Assembly: GCF_001583495.1 (NCBI RefSeq) | Contig: NZ_LQAQ01000042.1 | Span: 1 to 64,000, forward strand | DNA length: 64,000 nucleotides | Direction of reading: 5' to 3' | DNA from: Flammeovirga sp. SJP92 | GTDB lineage: Bacteria; Bacteroidota; Bacteroidia; Cytophagales; Flammeovirgaceae | Part shown: in pieces, positions 41,814 to 51,132 of the stretch | Position numbering within the stretch: the stretch's first letter is position 1 | Layout of the letters: the number at the start of each line of letters is the position of its first letter | Position numbers and translations under genes: made by a program | Notes under the pieces: model-generated | Told to the model about the DNA's origin: nothing | Databases searched by the model: none | The model's input: the letters and a program-made list of their open reading frames with translations, nothing else

Positions 41814-44800
41814 TTAAAAACTAAAGCCTATGTTAAAATATACATTTACTCGTTCATCCGAAGCTCCTACAATTGAAGAAAGTGCAATTTTATCAACAGG
41901 TGCAATATAAATACCACCACCATATGATTCATGCCATTTGTCAGATGTTTCTCCTTCAAGCCAAACTCTACCAAAATCATAGAAACCGATGACTCCAAAA
42001 GTGAAAGGTATAATACTATTTTGGAATTTAAAAATATCCAAATGTGCATCAAGGCTGTTATAAAGACTTGCATCTCCATAAAAGCGGTCCCTTCTGAAGC
42101 CTCTCATATTTTTATTACCTCCAATTTTATTGGCCATCAAATAATGATAATCACCATAGTTGGTTGCTCCACCTACATGATAAGCCAACGTTAGATCTGT
42201 AGGTAACTTGAAGGTGTAATGATAAGTAAACTGACTGCTCAGATTAATATAATTGAGGTTGTCGTTTTCAAAATTACGAAGTGCTCTACCTGCTACTTCA
42301 AAGTGTACGCCTTTTTTAGGTAGTAAACTATTGTCTCGTTTATCTATTTCAAAACCTATGGCAGGGCCAAAATAATTTTGAGCATCCAAAGCTCCTTCAA
42401 AATTGAGATAGTCGCCAGACTCTACAAAATATCGATCTTCAAGGTATTTATTGTTACTTACATCTGTATGTATAAACGTTCCTCCTAGTTTTAAGTTTAT
42501 ACTTTTGTTGAATTCTACACGGAAGTAGGTGTTTACTACATGGTAAGTATACAGGAATCGGTAATAATCTTCATCCCTTCCTTCATCTGCCTTTGCTTCA
42601 TTTCCTAGTCCATAGTAATTGGAGTTTTTAGGAGATCGCAACACTGCATCGATCACAAAATCTGAATTGCCAATTACATCCGTAAATTGTCCTTTGTATT
42701 TCAACTTAAATGTACCAACATTAGCAGTACCAATAGCACCATACAATGTATGTGTTGACGCATATGGCAATTTTCTAAAGCTGTGGTTTGTGAAGACAAT
42801 GCCGCCTCCTAACAAAACACCATCATCTGGAATATACCCGCCGTATAAAATGGGTAGGATTGAATTAAATTTGAATTCTGCTCTATTGTAGTTGTTTACC
42901 TCATGCTTTGCAGAAAGCTTTTTCTTGACAGCACCGCCTTTATTGACAATATTCGTACTATCTCTAATGTCATAGATTAAGATATTTTTCGAGGATTTTT
43001 TATCGGTATTATCATCAATAGTATCTTCACCATCACCGCCAACTACTCTGACTTTGATTTTACTCTTATATTTTCCTTTAAAGATAAAGGTGTCTTTTCC
43101 ATCAAAACCATAAATTCGGATTTCTCTTGTTTCTTTAGGATTGAAAACTCTGTGATATAACGTCTGCTGAACTTTCCCTTTCTTAGAGATCTTCTTTAAT
43201 GTTACTTCTGTGAAACCATTTTCCAATCTTTCAACAGTGACCTCCTCCATTTTATCAGAACCTAAAACAGATACATTTTTAGAAAGGTGTAGGTAATATT
43301 CCTTCGCAATTTCAGGTAATTGAGCTCTTCTAGCTTTTAAAACTCTAAAAATTTCATCATGATGAAAAGCTCTGATTTCTTCAGGGAGGTATTGAAGCGC
43401 TTCCAAAATCACATCATCAGTAATGTTTTCTTGGATGTATTTGGCCTGTTTTAACCAGTCCTCTAAATCTGCTTGAGCTAAGAAGTAACGGTCAAAAAAC
43501 CTTGCATTGAAGTTAAAACCGGGAGCCCAATTCATTTCTTCATCAAATCCTTCAAACTTTGGCAGAACGTATTTGTTAGAGGCAATTTTAGGAATGATGC
43601 CTTCATTTAAGAAGAATACTTGATCACGATCTCTCGGAATAGGACGGAACATTCTCTGTCCTTTCTTTTGTTTAAATGCGGCCCATCTCCATTGATCATC
43701 ATGTCTGTCCCAGTCACCAATTAGCATATCAAATAATCTGGACTTAAGCGTGAACATATAATCAGTATAATTATCATTGTCTTCCCTTAATTTTTTAACG
43801 GTTTTGATAGTACTATATATTTTTTTCGCATTACCAAAACTTTCAATATCCCCTGTATTTTTAGAAGGTCTTTCCTCTAGCATATACACTTTATTGGCTG
43901 CCAATTCTTGGTATATACCAAATTGAGGATCATCTTCTACATACACTACCTGAGGGTTGGCATGATAGATTCCAATAGCATCTGCCATAATCGGTACAGT
44001 GAGCGGAGAATAAGGGTGAGCGGCCGAAATCTGATCTTGAACTACTGCTTTCGCAATAGTTTCTTTAAGCTCCTCTGGAATGGCTTTAATAGGGTTTTTA
44101 TCAATAGAACGTAAAGTATATTGATTTCCTAAAGAGTCTTGCAATCGGAAGGAAAGTGTTGCCATACCACCGCCTCTTTGTACAATTTTGACTCCTCCTT
44201 TAAATTTGGATAGATCAAAAACTGGCATTTTGATTGGCGTTTCCCATTCCTTTCTATAATTTTTTCCCATCCATTTTTGTTGGGAAGCACTTGTGGCATA
44301 AAGGGTACTAGCCGCTACAATAACACTGTCAGGAAATCCTTTGATGTTCTTGTCAGTAACCGTTTCTTCTACTTCTTTCGGAAAAAAAGAAGTATTGAAA
44401 AGTTCAGTTTTTTTGTCAAAATATTGAATGTTAGTGGCGCCACCTTTTTCAAAAGTGACCTTGCTAAAACCTTTAGTACTTTGAGCAAATTTTGAATATT
44501 TGCCTTTTTTGACAAAAGAAGTTTTTGAACCTGAACCAGAAACTATATAATGGACATTATCTTTGATGTTGTATTGCAACGTATGTTCGTGTCCACTTGC
44601 GTAAATTATATTCGGGTGGTTTTTGAAGATGTTTTGAAAGGATGAAACCATTTTTTGATTCACCTTGTTCCCAGTATCCTGACGGTTTACACCTGACTTT
44701 CTTGCAATAGGGTAGATCGAACCTACAACAGGCAGAGGCACGTAAGCCCATGATGCAAAAGAAGTCAAAGGAAATAGATGATCTTTTGCTCTGAATACAC

Positions 44801-45446
44801 CTCCATGTTCACCATATGTGACTACAGGATGGTGCCCGGCAACAATCAGCTTTTTATCTTTATTTCTAGAAACAATGTCTTGAATTGCAATTAAGGCATC
44901 ATCAACTGTTCTGTACTGACAACCATTGTATTCCGCCTTTTCGATATAATCAAAAATCAACCATTGCGTATCAATCAGCAATAATGTGACTTCATCATTC
45001 AAAGGAATCTCAACAGGATCAGGACAGCCATCAAAAGGAGCCAAAGTGGAATCTCCAAGAATAGCATTAACAAACTTTTCTTCATTTCTCAACCTCTCTA
45101 AGCCATTCTTTTTTCCTCTGTTATAATCATGATTTCCAGGAACCATAAATACATTTCCTTTAAAGGATTTCAGAGATTCTAATTGAGCTTTTAATATTTC
45201 TTCACCTTCCTTACGTCTCTTTTCTCCAACATTCTCTAACCCATGAGGGTATACATTGTCTCCCAGAAAAATAACGGTGCTGTTTTTATTATTATTACGG
45301 TTGATCTGTTCAAAAAATGATTGAAGTACTTCATCATCTTTTGTAGCAAGGCCTGCATCACCAATTAGAAAAACTGTGTGATCTTGAGCGTATCCTTTGA
45401 TGCAGAATAACAAATAAAGGCTTAAAAAATAGATGGACTTCTTCAT
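41814..45446 (-). CDS. Calcineurin-like metallophosphoesterase with outer-membrane barrel domain
   Basis: This 1210-residue protein starts at 45446 (MKKSIYFLSLYLLF, signal peptide to GYAQ). The upstream in-frame start at 45545 would overlap the preceding gene by about 98 bp. The N-terminal phosphoesterase motifs are FLIGDAG, FLGDNVYPHG, VPGNHDY, AGHHPVV and SGHEH. After a ~400-residue middle part a C-terminal BamA/surface-antigen-like barrel begins around residue 900 and ends in aromatic VYFNIGFSF. Cleavage of exported phosphomonoesters or diesters at the cell surface is the likely job. It is the second gene of the operon, with 1-bp and 4-bp gaps. Confidence 0.85.
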   Translation of the reverse strand: MKKSIYFLSLYLLFCIKGYAQDHTVFLIGDAGLATKDDEVLQSFFEQINRNNNKNSTVIFLGDNVYPHGLENVGEKRRKEGEEILKAQLESLKSFKGNVFMVPGNHDYNRGKKNGLERLRNEEKFVNAILGDSTLAPFDGCPDPVEIPLNDEVTLLLIDTQWLIFDYIEKAEYNGCQYRTVDDALIAIQDIVSRNKDKKLIVAGHHPVVTYGEHGGVFRAKDHLFPLTSFASWAYVPLPVVGSIYPIARKSGVNRQDTGNKVNQKMVSSFQNIFKNHPNIIYASGHEHTLQYNIKDNVHYIVSGSGSKTSFVKKGKYSKFAQSTKGFSKVTFEKGGATNIQYFDKKTELFNTSFFPKEVEETVTDKNIKGFPDSVIVAASTLYATSASQQKWMGKNYRKEWETPIKMPVFDLSKFKGGVKIVQRGGGMATLSFRLQDSLGNQYTLRSIDKNPIKAIPEELKETIAKAVVQDQISAAHPYSPLTVPIMADAIGIYHANPQVVYVEDDPQFGIYQELAANKVYMLEERPSKNTGDIESFGNAKKIYSTIKTVKKLREDNDNYTDYMFTLKSRLFDMLIGDWDRHDDQWRWAAFKQKKGQRMFRPIPRDRDQVFFLNEGIIPKIASNKYVLPKFEGFDEEMNWAPGFNFNARFFDRYFLAQADLEDWLKQAKYIQENITDDVILEALQYLPEEIRAFHHDEIFRVLKARRAQLPEIAKEYYLHLSKNVSVLGSDKMEEVTVERLENGFTEVTLKKISKKGKVQQTLYHRVFNPKETREIRIYGFDGKDTFIFKGKYKSKIKVRVVGGDGEDTIDDNTDKKSSKNILIYDIRDSTNIVNKGGAVKKKLSAKHEVNNYNRAEFKFNSILPILYGGYIPDDGVLLGGGIVFTNHSFRKLPYASTHTLYGAIGTANVGTFKLKYKGQFTDVIGNSDFVIDAVLRSPKNSNYYGLGNEAKADEGRDEDYYRFLYTYHVVNTYFRVEFNKSINLKLGGTFIHTDVSNNKYLEDRYFVESGDYLNFEGALDAQNYFGPAIGFEIDKRDNSLLPKKGVHFEVAGRALRNFENDNLNYINLSSQFTYHYTFKLPTDLTLAYHVGGATNYGDYHYLMANKIGGNKNMRGFRRDRFYGDASLYNSLDAHLDIFKFQNSIIPFTFGVIGFYDFGRVWLEGETSDKWHESYGGGIYIAPVDKIALSSIVGASDERVNVYFNIGFSF

Positions 45447-45447
45447 A

Positions 45448-46269
45448 TTAAAATTCGAGTAGGTTGGCTTTAAGGTTATCACCCATTTCGTTTGAGATAA
45501 ACAACCTGCCATCAGGTGAAATGCAAATACCTTCAGGTTGTTCAAAAATACTTCTTTTTATTTTTACGGTTTCGATGATTCCTCCTGAACTGCTATTTTG
45601 TCCGTCTGAAGCAGCATTAACTTCATCTGAACTTGCATCAATAAAAAAGATTTCTTTGGATCTATGTGATAAAACAATAACTTGATTGTTTTTCTCATCA
45701 TAAAATACCCCAGAAGGTCCCGTACTTTTTCCTTTTGGAATTTTAAAAGCTAATTGAACATCCGAAGGGTCTTCCAAGCTTACCTTATAAATGCCTTTAT
45801 AATCCGCTTTTTTTCCATTAAGTCCACCTCTACCTTTTAGAGCAACAAGAAGGTGCTTCTCTCCAAATGTACAAAGCCCTTCTACATCATTATCAACCGT
45901 AAAAGGTAATTGGTATTTATCTACATTGTTACTTTCCTCATTAACAATGTAAAGTTTTCCCTTACTATTGATGACATAAAAGAACGGTTTGTCATAAGCA
46001 ATACCTTCATAATCTCCATTTTTTCCAAAGGGTATGGTTTTTACAATTTCCTTTTTCTTAATGTCATAGAGGTAAATTTTGCCCTTTTCATCATTGATAG
46101 TGGCAATCGTATTTTTTGAATGCCATGCTAGACCCGATATTTCTTCTAATTGATAAGGAAGAAACCATTTGTTTTTTGGGGAATCAAAACGCCCTTTCTG
46201 CTCTTTTTTGCTTTGAGCACAGGAAGTGAAAGAAGAGATAAGTATTGACAGTAGTAATATGTATTTCAA
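45448..46269 (-). CDS. SdiA-regulated-type beta-propeller lipoprotein
   Basis: A 273-residue lipoprotein (lipobox SFTSC, Cys about residue 17) with repeating strands of a beta-propeller, e.g. EISGLAWHSKNTIATINDEKG, GDYEGIAYD, VEGLCTFG, and a last blade PEGICISPDGRLFISNE. This pattern matches the SdiA-regulated/phytase-like family. Family members may bind or hydrolyse phosphorylated compounds. It heads the four-gene operon (1 bp before the phosphoesterase gene). Confidence 0.8.
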   Translation of the reverse strand: MKYILLLSILISSFTSCAQSKKEQKGRFDSPKNKWFLPYQLEEISGLAWHSKNTIATINDEKGKIYLYDIKKKEIVKTIPFGKNGDYEGIAYDKPFFYVINSKGKLYIVNEESNNVDKYQLPFTVDNDVEGLCTFGEKHLLVALKGRGGLNGKKADYKGIYKVSLEDPSDVQLAFKIPKGKSTGPSGVFYDEKNNQVIVLSHRSKEIFFIDASSDEVNAASDGQNSSSGGIIETVKIKRSIFEQPEGICISPDGRLFISNEMGDNLKANLLEF

Positions 46270-46358
46270 ATTCTATTATTTAGTGGTTGAAATAGGAATA
46301 GAAATATAAAAATAAAGAATCAAAAGATGCATTGAAACTAAAATTTGTATTTCTGGGT

Positions 46359-46395
46359 CAAAGTTAATCAAAAATACATAAATTGTTACAACAAA
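46359..46395 (-). promoter_or_regulatory. Putative promoter of the four-gene cyclase operon
   Basis: On the - strand a -33 TTTG/TTG lies at 46395-46389 and a -7 box TAACTTTG at 46366-46359, with spacing close to the Bacteroidota optimum. The leader to 46269 is about 80 nt. The gap 46270-46562 holds nothing else recognised. Confidence 0.55.
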
Positions 46396-46562
46396 TAATA
46401 ACATGGAGATATTTGGAGTGTTAAAATTAGAATTCCAATAAAAAGTTTAAACTTTTAAGACATAAATAGGGTTAGTGTAGTACTTTATTAAAAAAATTAA
46501 TACATTCAATATTTAAGAGATGTCATAATCATCCTCTATTTTTTCAATCTCATCATTTACTC

Positions 46563-47438
46563 ATGACTAGAATAGTATTACTTCTATTTTGTATAACAGT
46601 ATCCACGCTTACTTTTGCACAGAAAGCAGACTCTTTAAAATGGTATAAATCACATTCCAAGGTTTATTATGCTCCTCCAGTAACAACAGGAAGTATAGCA
46701 GCTGCAGGATTGTTGGCCAATTATTTAGGAATTCGTATGTTGAATAACCGACCATCTTTGAATTTGGAGGAGATCAAAAGATTGGATATCAATAGTGTAA
46801 ATCAATTTGACCGTCATGTATTTGATCACCCTGTGGAGGATAGAGAAAACTCTCATAATTTTACAGATTGGGGACTTTATGTATCGGTGGTTTTGCCGTT
46901 TACATTATTCTTTGATAATGAAATTAGGAAAGATTGGATTGAGGTTTCTTTAATGTACTTGGAAACACAAATGATTGCAGTAAATATCTATAATTATTTG
47001 GGGCCAGGTGTTTTTAGAAGATATAGACCAATTGCTTATATGCAAGGACACCCTGATGTGCCGGATTATGAATTAACGGACAATAATAATGAAAGGTCAT
47101 TTTTTAGTGGTCATACTTCCAATACTGCCTGTGGTACTTTCTTTACGGCCAAAGTTTTAACAGATTACCATCCAGAATGGTCTACTGGTGCAAAAATTGG
47201 TGTTTATGTTGCGGCCTTTATTCCTCCTGCTTTGGTGGGTTATTATAGAACAAGAGCTTATAAACATTTTTATACTGACGTAATTACAGGCTGTGCGGTT
47301 GGAGCATTGACAGGTGTATTTGTACCGCAGATTCATAAAAAATTGCGTACTAAAAGAGGTGCCGATGGATCGGGTACAGCGTTTATGCCAATTATGCAAC
47401 CTCAGATGATGGGACTGTACGTGAAAAAAACATTTTAA
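46563..47438 (+). CDS. PAP2 superfamily phosphatase
   Basis: A 291-residue exported/membrane phosphatase with a signal peptide ending at TFAQ (about residue 19) and the three acid phosphatase motifs: GVFRRYRPIAYM, ERSFFSGHTS, and RTRAYKHFYTDVITG (catalytic His in SGH and in KHF). PAP2 enzymes dephosphorylate lipids such as phosphatidic acid or undecaprenyl pyrophosphate. It is divergent from the phosphoesterase-cyclase operon. A MITE-like element follows right after its stop. Confidence 0.9.
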   Translation: MTRIVLLLFCITVSTLTFAQKADSLKWYKSHSKVYYAPPVTTGSIAAAGLLANYLGIRMLNNRPSLNLEEIKRLDINSVNQFDRHVFDHPVEDRENSHNFTDWGLYVSVVLPFTLFFDNEIRKDWIEVSLMYLETQMIAVNIYNYLGPGVFRRYRPIAYMQGHPDVPDYELTDNNNERSFFSGHTSNTACGTFFTAKVLTDYHPEWSTGAKIGVYVAAFIPPALVGYYRTRAYKHFYTDVITGCAVGALTGVFVPQIHKKLRTKRGADGSGTAFMPIMQPQMMGLYVKKTF

Positions 47439-47441
47439 TGG

Positions 47442-47601
47442 ATAGTGTTGTAGACACATTATTCTTGATAAAAACTCCATTTTGATCACTGATCTGATTA
47501 ATTCAAATGATTATAAGTTACTATTTTCATTAATTAATCATTTCATAATCTAAAAAATGGAGTTTTTTATGTTTAAAATACAGGTTCCAAATATGCTCTA
47601 A
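47442..47601. mobile_element. MITE-like element, family B, degenerate copy
   Basis: About 160 bp beginning 4 bp after the phosphatase stop. The right end TTCCAAATATGCTCTAA and the shared inner block ATAATCTAAAAAATGGAG match the element at 22989-23152. The inner AAAACTCCATTTT (near 47469) forms a long hairpin with AAAAAATGGAGTTTT. The left terminal repeat is eroded. Confidence 0.55.
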
Positions 47602-47613
47602 GCTTTTATTTTT

Positions 47614-47621
47614 TACCTTTG
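47614..47621 (+). promoter_or_regulatory. Bacteroidota -7 promoter box
   Basis: TACCTTTG matches TAnnTTTG and lies 74 bp before the SDR gene at 47695. A -33 element is not clear. It lies just outside the MITE end. Confidence 0.45.
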
Positions 47622-47654
47622 TAACGAAACACAAACTAAACACTACCGAATATT

Positions 47655-47676
47655 AGAGTATGTTTGAACATGCTCT
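47655..47676. repeat. Palindrome made of MITE family B ends
   Basis: AGAGTATGTT and AACATGCTCT flank a central TG, forming a 22-bp palindrome in the leader of the SDR gene. It equals the two ends of the family B element joined together, and resembles 35067-35087. Confidence 0.55.
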
Positions 47677-47694
47677 TTTCAAATTCTCGAATAT

Positions 47695-48393
47695 ATGTAT
47701 CAGAAAATCGCGTTGGTGACAGGATCTAACCGTGGAATTGGGTTTGCTGTCGCGAAAGGGCTCTTATTGAAAGGACATAAAGTAATTATTACGGCAAGAA
47801 ATGAAAAAGATGGGAGGAAAGCCGTGAAGTTTTTAAGTGTATTTGGAGATGTAGACTTCCATACTTTAGATGTTTCTAATGAGGAAAGTATCCTTCAGAT
47901 CAAAGAGTATGTTGAAAAAGAATATTCTCAGTTAGATATTTTAATCAATAATGCAGGAACCAATTATGATACTTGGCAAACTGCACTCAATGCAAATTTG
48001 AAAGAAGTACATGAAACCATAGAAACTAACCTTTTTGGTCCGTGGAAAATGGTACAGGCATTTCTTCCAATGATGAAAAAAAATAAATACGGAAGAATAG
48101 TCAACGTGTCAAGTGGTTCAGGTGCTCTCAATGAAATGAATGCTGGAACTCCAGGTTACAGTATATCAAAAGCCGCGTTGAACGTCTTAACAATAAAATT
48201 AGCCCATGAGGTCAATGGAAATGATATCCTTGTGAACTCTGTGTGTCCAGGTTGGGTAAAAACAGATATGGGAGGTGCAAGTGCTCCAAGAACCCCTGAG
48301 GAAGGAGCGGAGACAATCATTTGGGCTGCAGAACTAGAAGATACTAGCTTAAATGGAAAGTTCTTTAGAGATAAGAAAGTAATAGAATGGTAG
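47695..48393 (+). CDS. Short-chain dehydrogenase, carbonyl-reductase-like
   Basis: A 232-residue classical SDR with the cofactor motif VTGSNRGIGFAVAKG, the NNAGTNYDT motif, catalytic Ser (VSSGSGAL), and GYSISKAALN with Tyr/Lys. The late segment CPGWVKTDMGGASAPRTPEE is typical of carbonyl reductase-type members. NADPH-dependent reduction of a small ketone is likely; the substrate is unknown. It is monocistronic, ended by a terminator. Confidence 0.9.
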   Translation: MYQKIALVTGSNRGIGFAVAKGLLLKGHKVIITARNEKDGRKAVKFLSVFGDVDFHTLDVSNEESILQIKEYVEKEYSQLDILINNAGTNYDTWQTALNANLKEVHETIETNLFGPWKMVQAFLPMMKKNKYGRIVNVSSGSGALNEMNAGTPGYSISKAALNVLTIKLAHEVNGNDILVNSVCPGWVKTDMGGASAPRTPEEGAETIIWAAELEDTSLNGKFFRDKKVIEW

Positions 48394-48397
48394 AACT

Positions 48398-48435
48398 AAA
48401 AAAGTTGCTCTTTTTCAAAATGGAGCAACTTTTTT
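48398..48435. terminator. Bidirectional Rho-independent terminator
   Basis: A perfect 13-bp stem AAAAAAGTTGCTC/GAGCAACTTTTTT with a 12-nt loop between convergent genes. Confidence 0.95.
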
Positions 48436-48454
48436 ATGGATTATATTTTCCAAT

Positions 48455-48487
48455 TAAGTACTAAGTCAAAGATAGGTCATAGTTAAT
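48455..48487. mobile_element. MITE family A end fragment
   Basis: TAAGTACTAAGTCAAA followed 8 bp later by CATAGTTAA repeats the left end of the element at 36443, including half of its first hairpin. The other end is missing. Confidence 0.45.
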
Positions 48488-48500
48488 TTTGAATTTGTAC

Positions 48501-49178
48501 CTATTTTAACTGATACATGCTAAAACCTTCTAGAAAACGGTTGGTAATTCCTTCATGATGTTCTAAGTTGCCTTCAGCATTAAAATCCAAAAAGCCATCT
48601 TCTTCATAATATGCGCTTTCATAATCCACTCCATCAAAAATGTAAGCAAGATCAACGACTATGGATACTTGATGTAATGAATCTTCAATGATGTCAATTC
48701 CCATTGTATTGATGATGGAGATGGACTCTTCAATAGTTGTTGAATAATGGAAAGGATGAATGACCACGCCGTTGGGGTGATAATTACCATGAATATCTAT
48801 AGAAAGACTGCTATCAAGTGCTGAAATAATATCAAGCTGAAACAATTGGTAATTACCTTCATCAATATTTCCATAAGGCAATTGAGGTTCAGTAGTATTT
48901 TCAATTAAATCACATATAAAAGGACCTTCAAAATCTGGATTAGAACTATTAGTTTCTTTCTTTAAGAAAGTAATTTGATCCACAGCTATTTTCACATCCG
49001 TGAAAATATAATTAGGTTCATTCCTTGCGTTTGAAGGTTTTCTGTAATTAGAAACAATATTTAAAACCACATTGCCGTCAATTACTGGTAGGTCATTATC
49101 AATAATAGAATCTTTTTGACAACTTGATCCTGCAATAATGGATAGAAGGATTAAAGGAATTAGGTATTTATAATGCAT
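48501..49178 (-). CDS. Lipoprotein, DUF4382-like
   Basis: A 225-residue lipoprotein (lipobox GSSC, Cys about residue 20). The pattern VVLNIVSNYRK, IFTDVKIAVDQITFLK, then a DLIEN and GNYQLFQLDI stretch agrees with DUF4382-type carbohydrate-binding-like lipoproteins. Function unknown. A comparable layout is seen in the lipoprotein at 34465, although overall similarity is low. Confidence 0.6.
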   Translation of the reverse strand: MHYKYLIPLILLSIIAGSSCQKDSIIDNDLPVIDGNVVLNIVSNYRKPSNARNEPNYIFTDVKIAVDQITFLKKETNSSNPDFEGPFICDLIENTTEPQLPYGNIDEGNYQLFQLDIISALDSSLSIDIHGNYHPNGVVIHPFHYSTTIEESISIINTMGIDIIEDSLHQVSIVVDLAYIFDGVDYESAYYEEDGFLDFNAEGNLEHHEGITNRFLEGFSMYQLK

Positions 49179-49311
49179 ATTGATGGTATTAGTTCATGTG
49201 AATAAGCACAGGTAACAATGTAAGACTACCGACGCGTTGCAAATGTAAAAGAACCAATTCTCAAAAATTGTGAAACACCTGAGTTTGAATACTAATAATT
49301 TTAAAGCTGGA

Positions 49312-50178
49312 TTAATTACTGCTGCTAAGTTGTTTGTAACCTTTCTGATGTCCTATTAAAAGACTTTTCTGAAACTTCTCCCAGTCACCATCAAACACAT
49401 TCATATCTACTTTATTGGGAATGCCGTCAATATTGGCTTCTTGTGTGTGTTGCCACATGGTCCATCTTGATTTAGGAGCTTGGGTAGAATGGCCATAATT
49501 GGCAATCCAAACTCTATATTTTTTAAAATGCCCTCTGAAATAATCTTTATAAAAAGAGTCGCCAGTATAAATCATTGGTTTTACTCCATACTCTTCCTCA
49601 ATGGCAAGTACAAACTCTTCTAGACGATCTCTCATAATACTTGGGTCTACACCATCCAATACTTCAATATCTACGACAGGAACTAGGTCTTCAGGATTTA
49701 GTTTTCCAACTGTTTTGATAAAATAATTGGCCTGTTCTTTTCCTGAAGTCTTGGGGCGGAAGAAATGGTAAGCACCAAAGATCAGGTTGTGTTCCTTGAT
49801 TTCTTTTCTATTTCTTTCAAAATGTCGGTCTTTATGGTCTTTTCCCTCTGTTGCTTTGGCATATACAAATTTGATAGCTGTTTTTTGAGCATAGAACTCA
49901 GAAACTCGTTGGAAATCAATTAATTTTTGATGATGAGAAATATCTATCCCATGTACAGCGTAACTGTTTGGTATTTTCACTCCATAACCTTTGAAATTCT
50001 TATAAAAAGGAGATTCGGCATAATCTCTTACATTTAAAACAAAATCAATTCCTTTCTGGAGATAAGGGGTGAACTTTTTATGAGCCTCTTCGTTGACGTT
50101 GATATAATAGCCCAAGGCCATAAAAAATAAAAGTACAAAAGAGGAAAAAGGAAATATGTTTACTTTTTTACTCATCAA
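49312..50178 (-). CDS. Glycoside hydrolase family 25 lysozyme-like protein
   Basis: A 288-residue protein with an N-terminal membrane anchor (about residues 8-24) and a GH25 domain. Visible are HGIDISHHQK (first catalytic Asp region), KFVYAKATEGKDHKD, GAYHFFRP, DLVPVVDIEVLDG (catalytic Asp/Glu pair), and MWQHTQEANIDGI. GH25 enzymes cleave the glycan chain of peptidoglycan, here probably in the periplasm for wall turnover. Confidence 0.92.
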   Translation of the reverse strand: MMSKKVNIFPFSSFVLLFFMALGYYINVNEEAHKKFTPYLQKGIDFVLNVRDYAESPFYKNFKGYGVKIPNSYAVHGIDISHHQKLIDFQRVSEFYAQKTAIKFVYAKATEGKDHKDRHFERNRKEIKEHNLIFGAYHFFRPKTSGKEQANYFIKTVGKLNPEDLVPVVDIEVLDGVDPSIMRDRLEEFVLAIEEEYGVKPMIYTGDSFYKDYFRGHFKKYRVWIANYGHSTQAPKSRWTMWQHTQEANIDGIPNKVDMNVFDGDWEKFQKSLLIGHQKGYKQLSSSN

Positions 50179-50203
50179 TAAAACGTAAGCTGAAAAAATG
50201 AAA

Positions 50204-50237
50204 AAGGTTGTTATGAACCGAAGTCGATAACAACCTT
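50204..50237 (-). terminator. Rho-independent terminator
   Basis: An 11-bp stem AAGGTTGTTAT/ATAACAACCTT read on the - strand is followed by TTTTTCATTTTTTC. It ends the thioredoxin-family lipoprotein gene at 50268. Confidence 0.9.
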
Positions 50238-50267
50238 AAATTTATGAAATTTTGATGGATTTAAAGC

Positions 50268-50942
50268 CTATCCTTTTGAAGTTTTGATAGAACAACCTAC
50301 TGCTTTTGTTGTTGTTTCAGCCACTTCTTTGTTTTCTAACAATGCATTCAAAGCATTTTCCAAGTAAGTAACTTTCACTTGATCAGCACTCTTGTAGTTG
50401 TCGTCAATAGCACCGATGTATCTTACAAAATATTTCTCACTTTCTTTCTCTAACAAGAAAACGTGTGGAGTTTTTGTAGCACCATAAGCAGGGTAGATTT
50501 TCTGTCCCTCATCAAATAAATAAGGGAAAGTAAATCCTTTCTCTTCAGCTCTTACTTTCATCTTATCAAAAGAATCATCAGGCTGTTGCTCTGGATCATT
50601 TGGATTGATAGCAATAACAGGATATCCTAGCTTTTTGTATTTTTTATCGATGGCGATGATACGGTCTTCATAAGCCACAGCGTAAGGACAGTGGTTACAA
50701 GTGAAAATCACAATCGCACCTTTATTATCTTTTAGGTCATTTAAGGCAACCATTTGGTCGTCTATATTTTTTAAGCTGAATGCAACAGCTTCATCACCAA
50801 CGCTTAATCCCATTTTCTTTGCAGGAGTAAGTGGAGTAGCTTTTGTTACTTCTTGTGAAGTTTCTTGTTTTTTCTCAGGTGTAGAACAACTTAAAACTGA
50901 TCCGGCCAACATAGCCAAAACTAGGAGTTTGAACATTTTCAT
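50268..50942 (-). CDS. Thioredoxin-family (AhpC/TSA-like) lipoprotein
   Basis: A 224-residue lipoprotein (lipobox VLSC, Cys about residue 19) with a thioredoxin fold. The active site CNHCPYAVAYEDR shows a CxxC pair, preceded by AIVIFT. The set FSLKNIDDQMVALNDLKDNKG and KTPHVFLL is typical of the redoxin group with a cis-Pro. It may reduce or oxidise disulfides in the periplasm. It has its own terminator. Confidence 0.85.
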   Translation of the reverse strand: MKMFKLLVLAMLAGSVLSCSTPEKKQETSQEVTKATPLTPAKKMGLSVGDEAVAFSLKNIDDQMVALNDLKDNKGAIVIFTCNHCPYAVAYEDRIIAIDKKYKKLGYPVIAINPNDPEQQPDDSFDKMKVRAEEKGFTFPYLFDEGQKIYPAYGATKTPHVFLLEKESEKYFVRYIGAIDDNYKSADQVKVTYLENALNALLENKEVAETTTKAVGCSIKTSKG

Positions 50943-51132
50943 GGTTAAAAATTTATTTAATAAAAAGTAAATATGCTGTAACTAAATTATCTTCAATGAA
51001 TAGGTAATTATAGGAGTAATGGTTTTGAAATATAGCATCCCATCATCTCTCAAAGATCACCTTGTTTCTAATTGTTATAGATATTTGATGATTCAGTTTA
51101 CAATGTAGTGTATTGATAGAGAAGTATTGATT

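Noticed and set aside
45447-45545. Upstream start for the phosphoesterase gene
   Set aside because: It would overlap the preceding gene by about 98 bp, and the true signal peptide begins at 45446.
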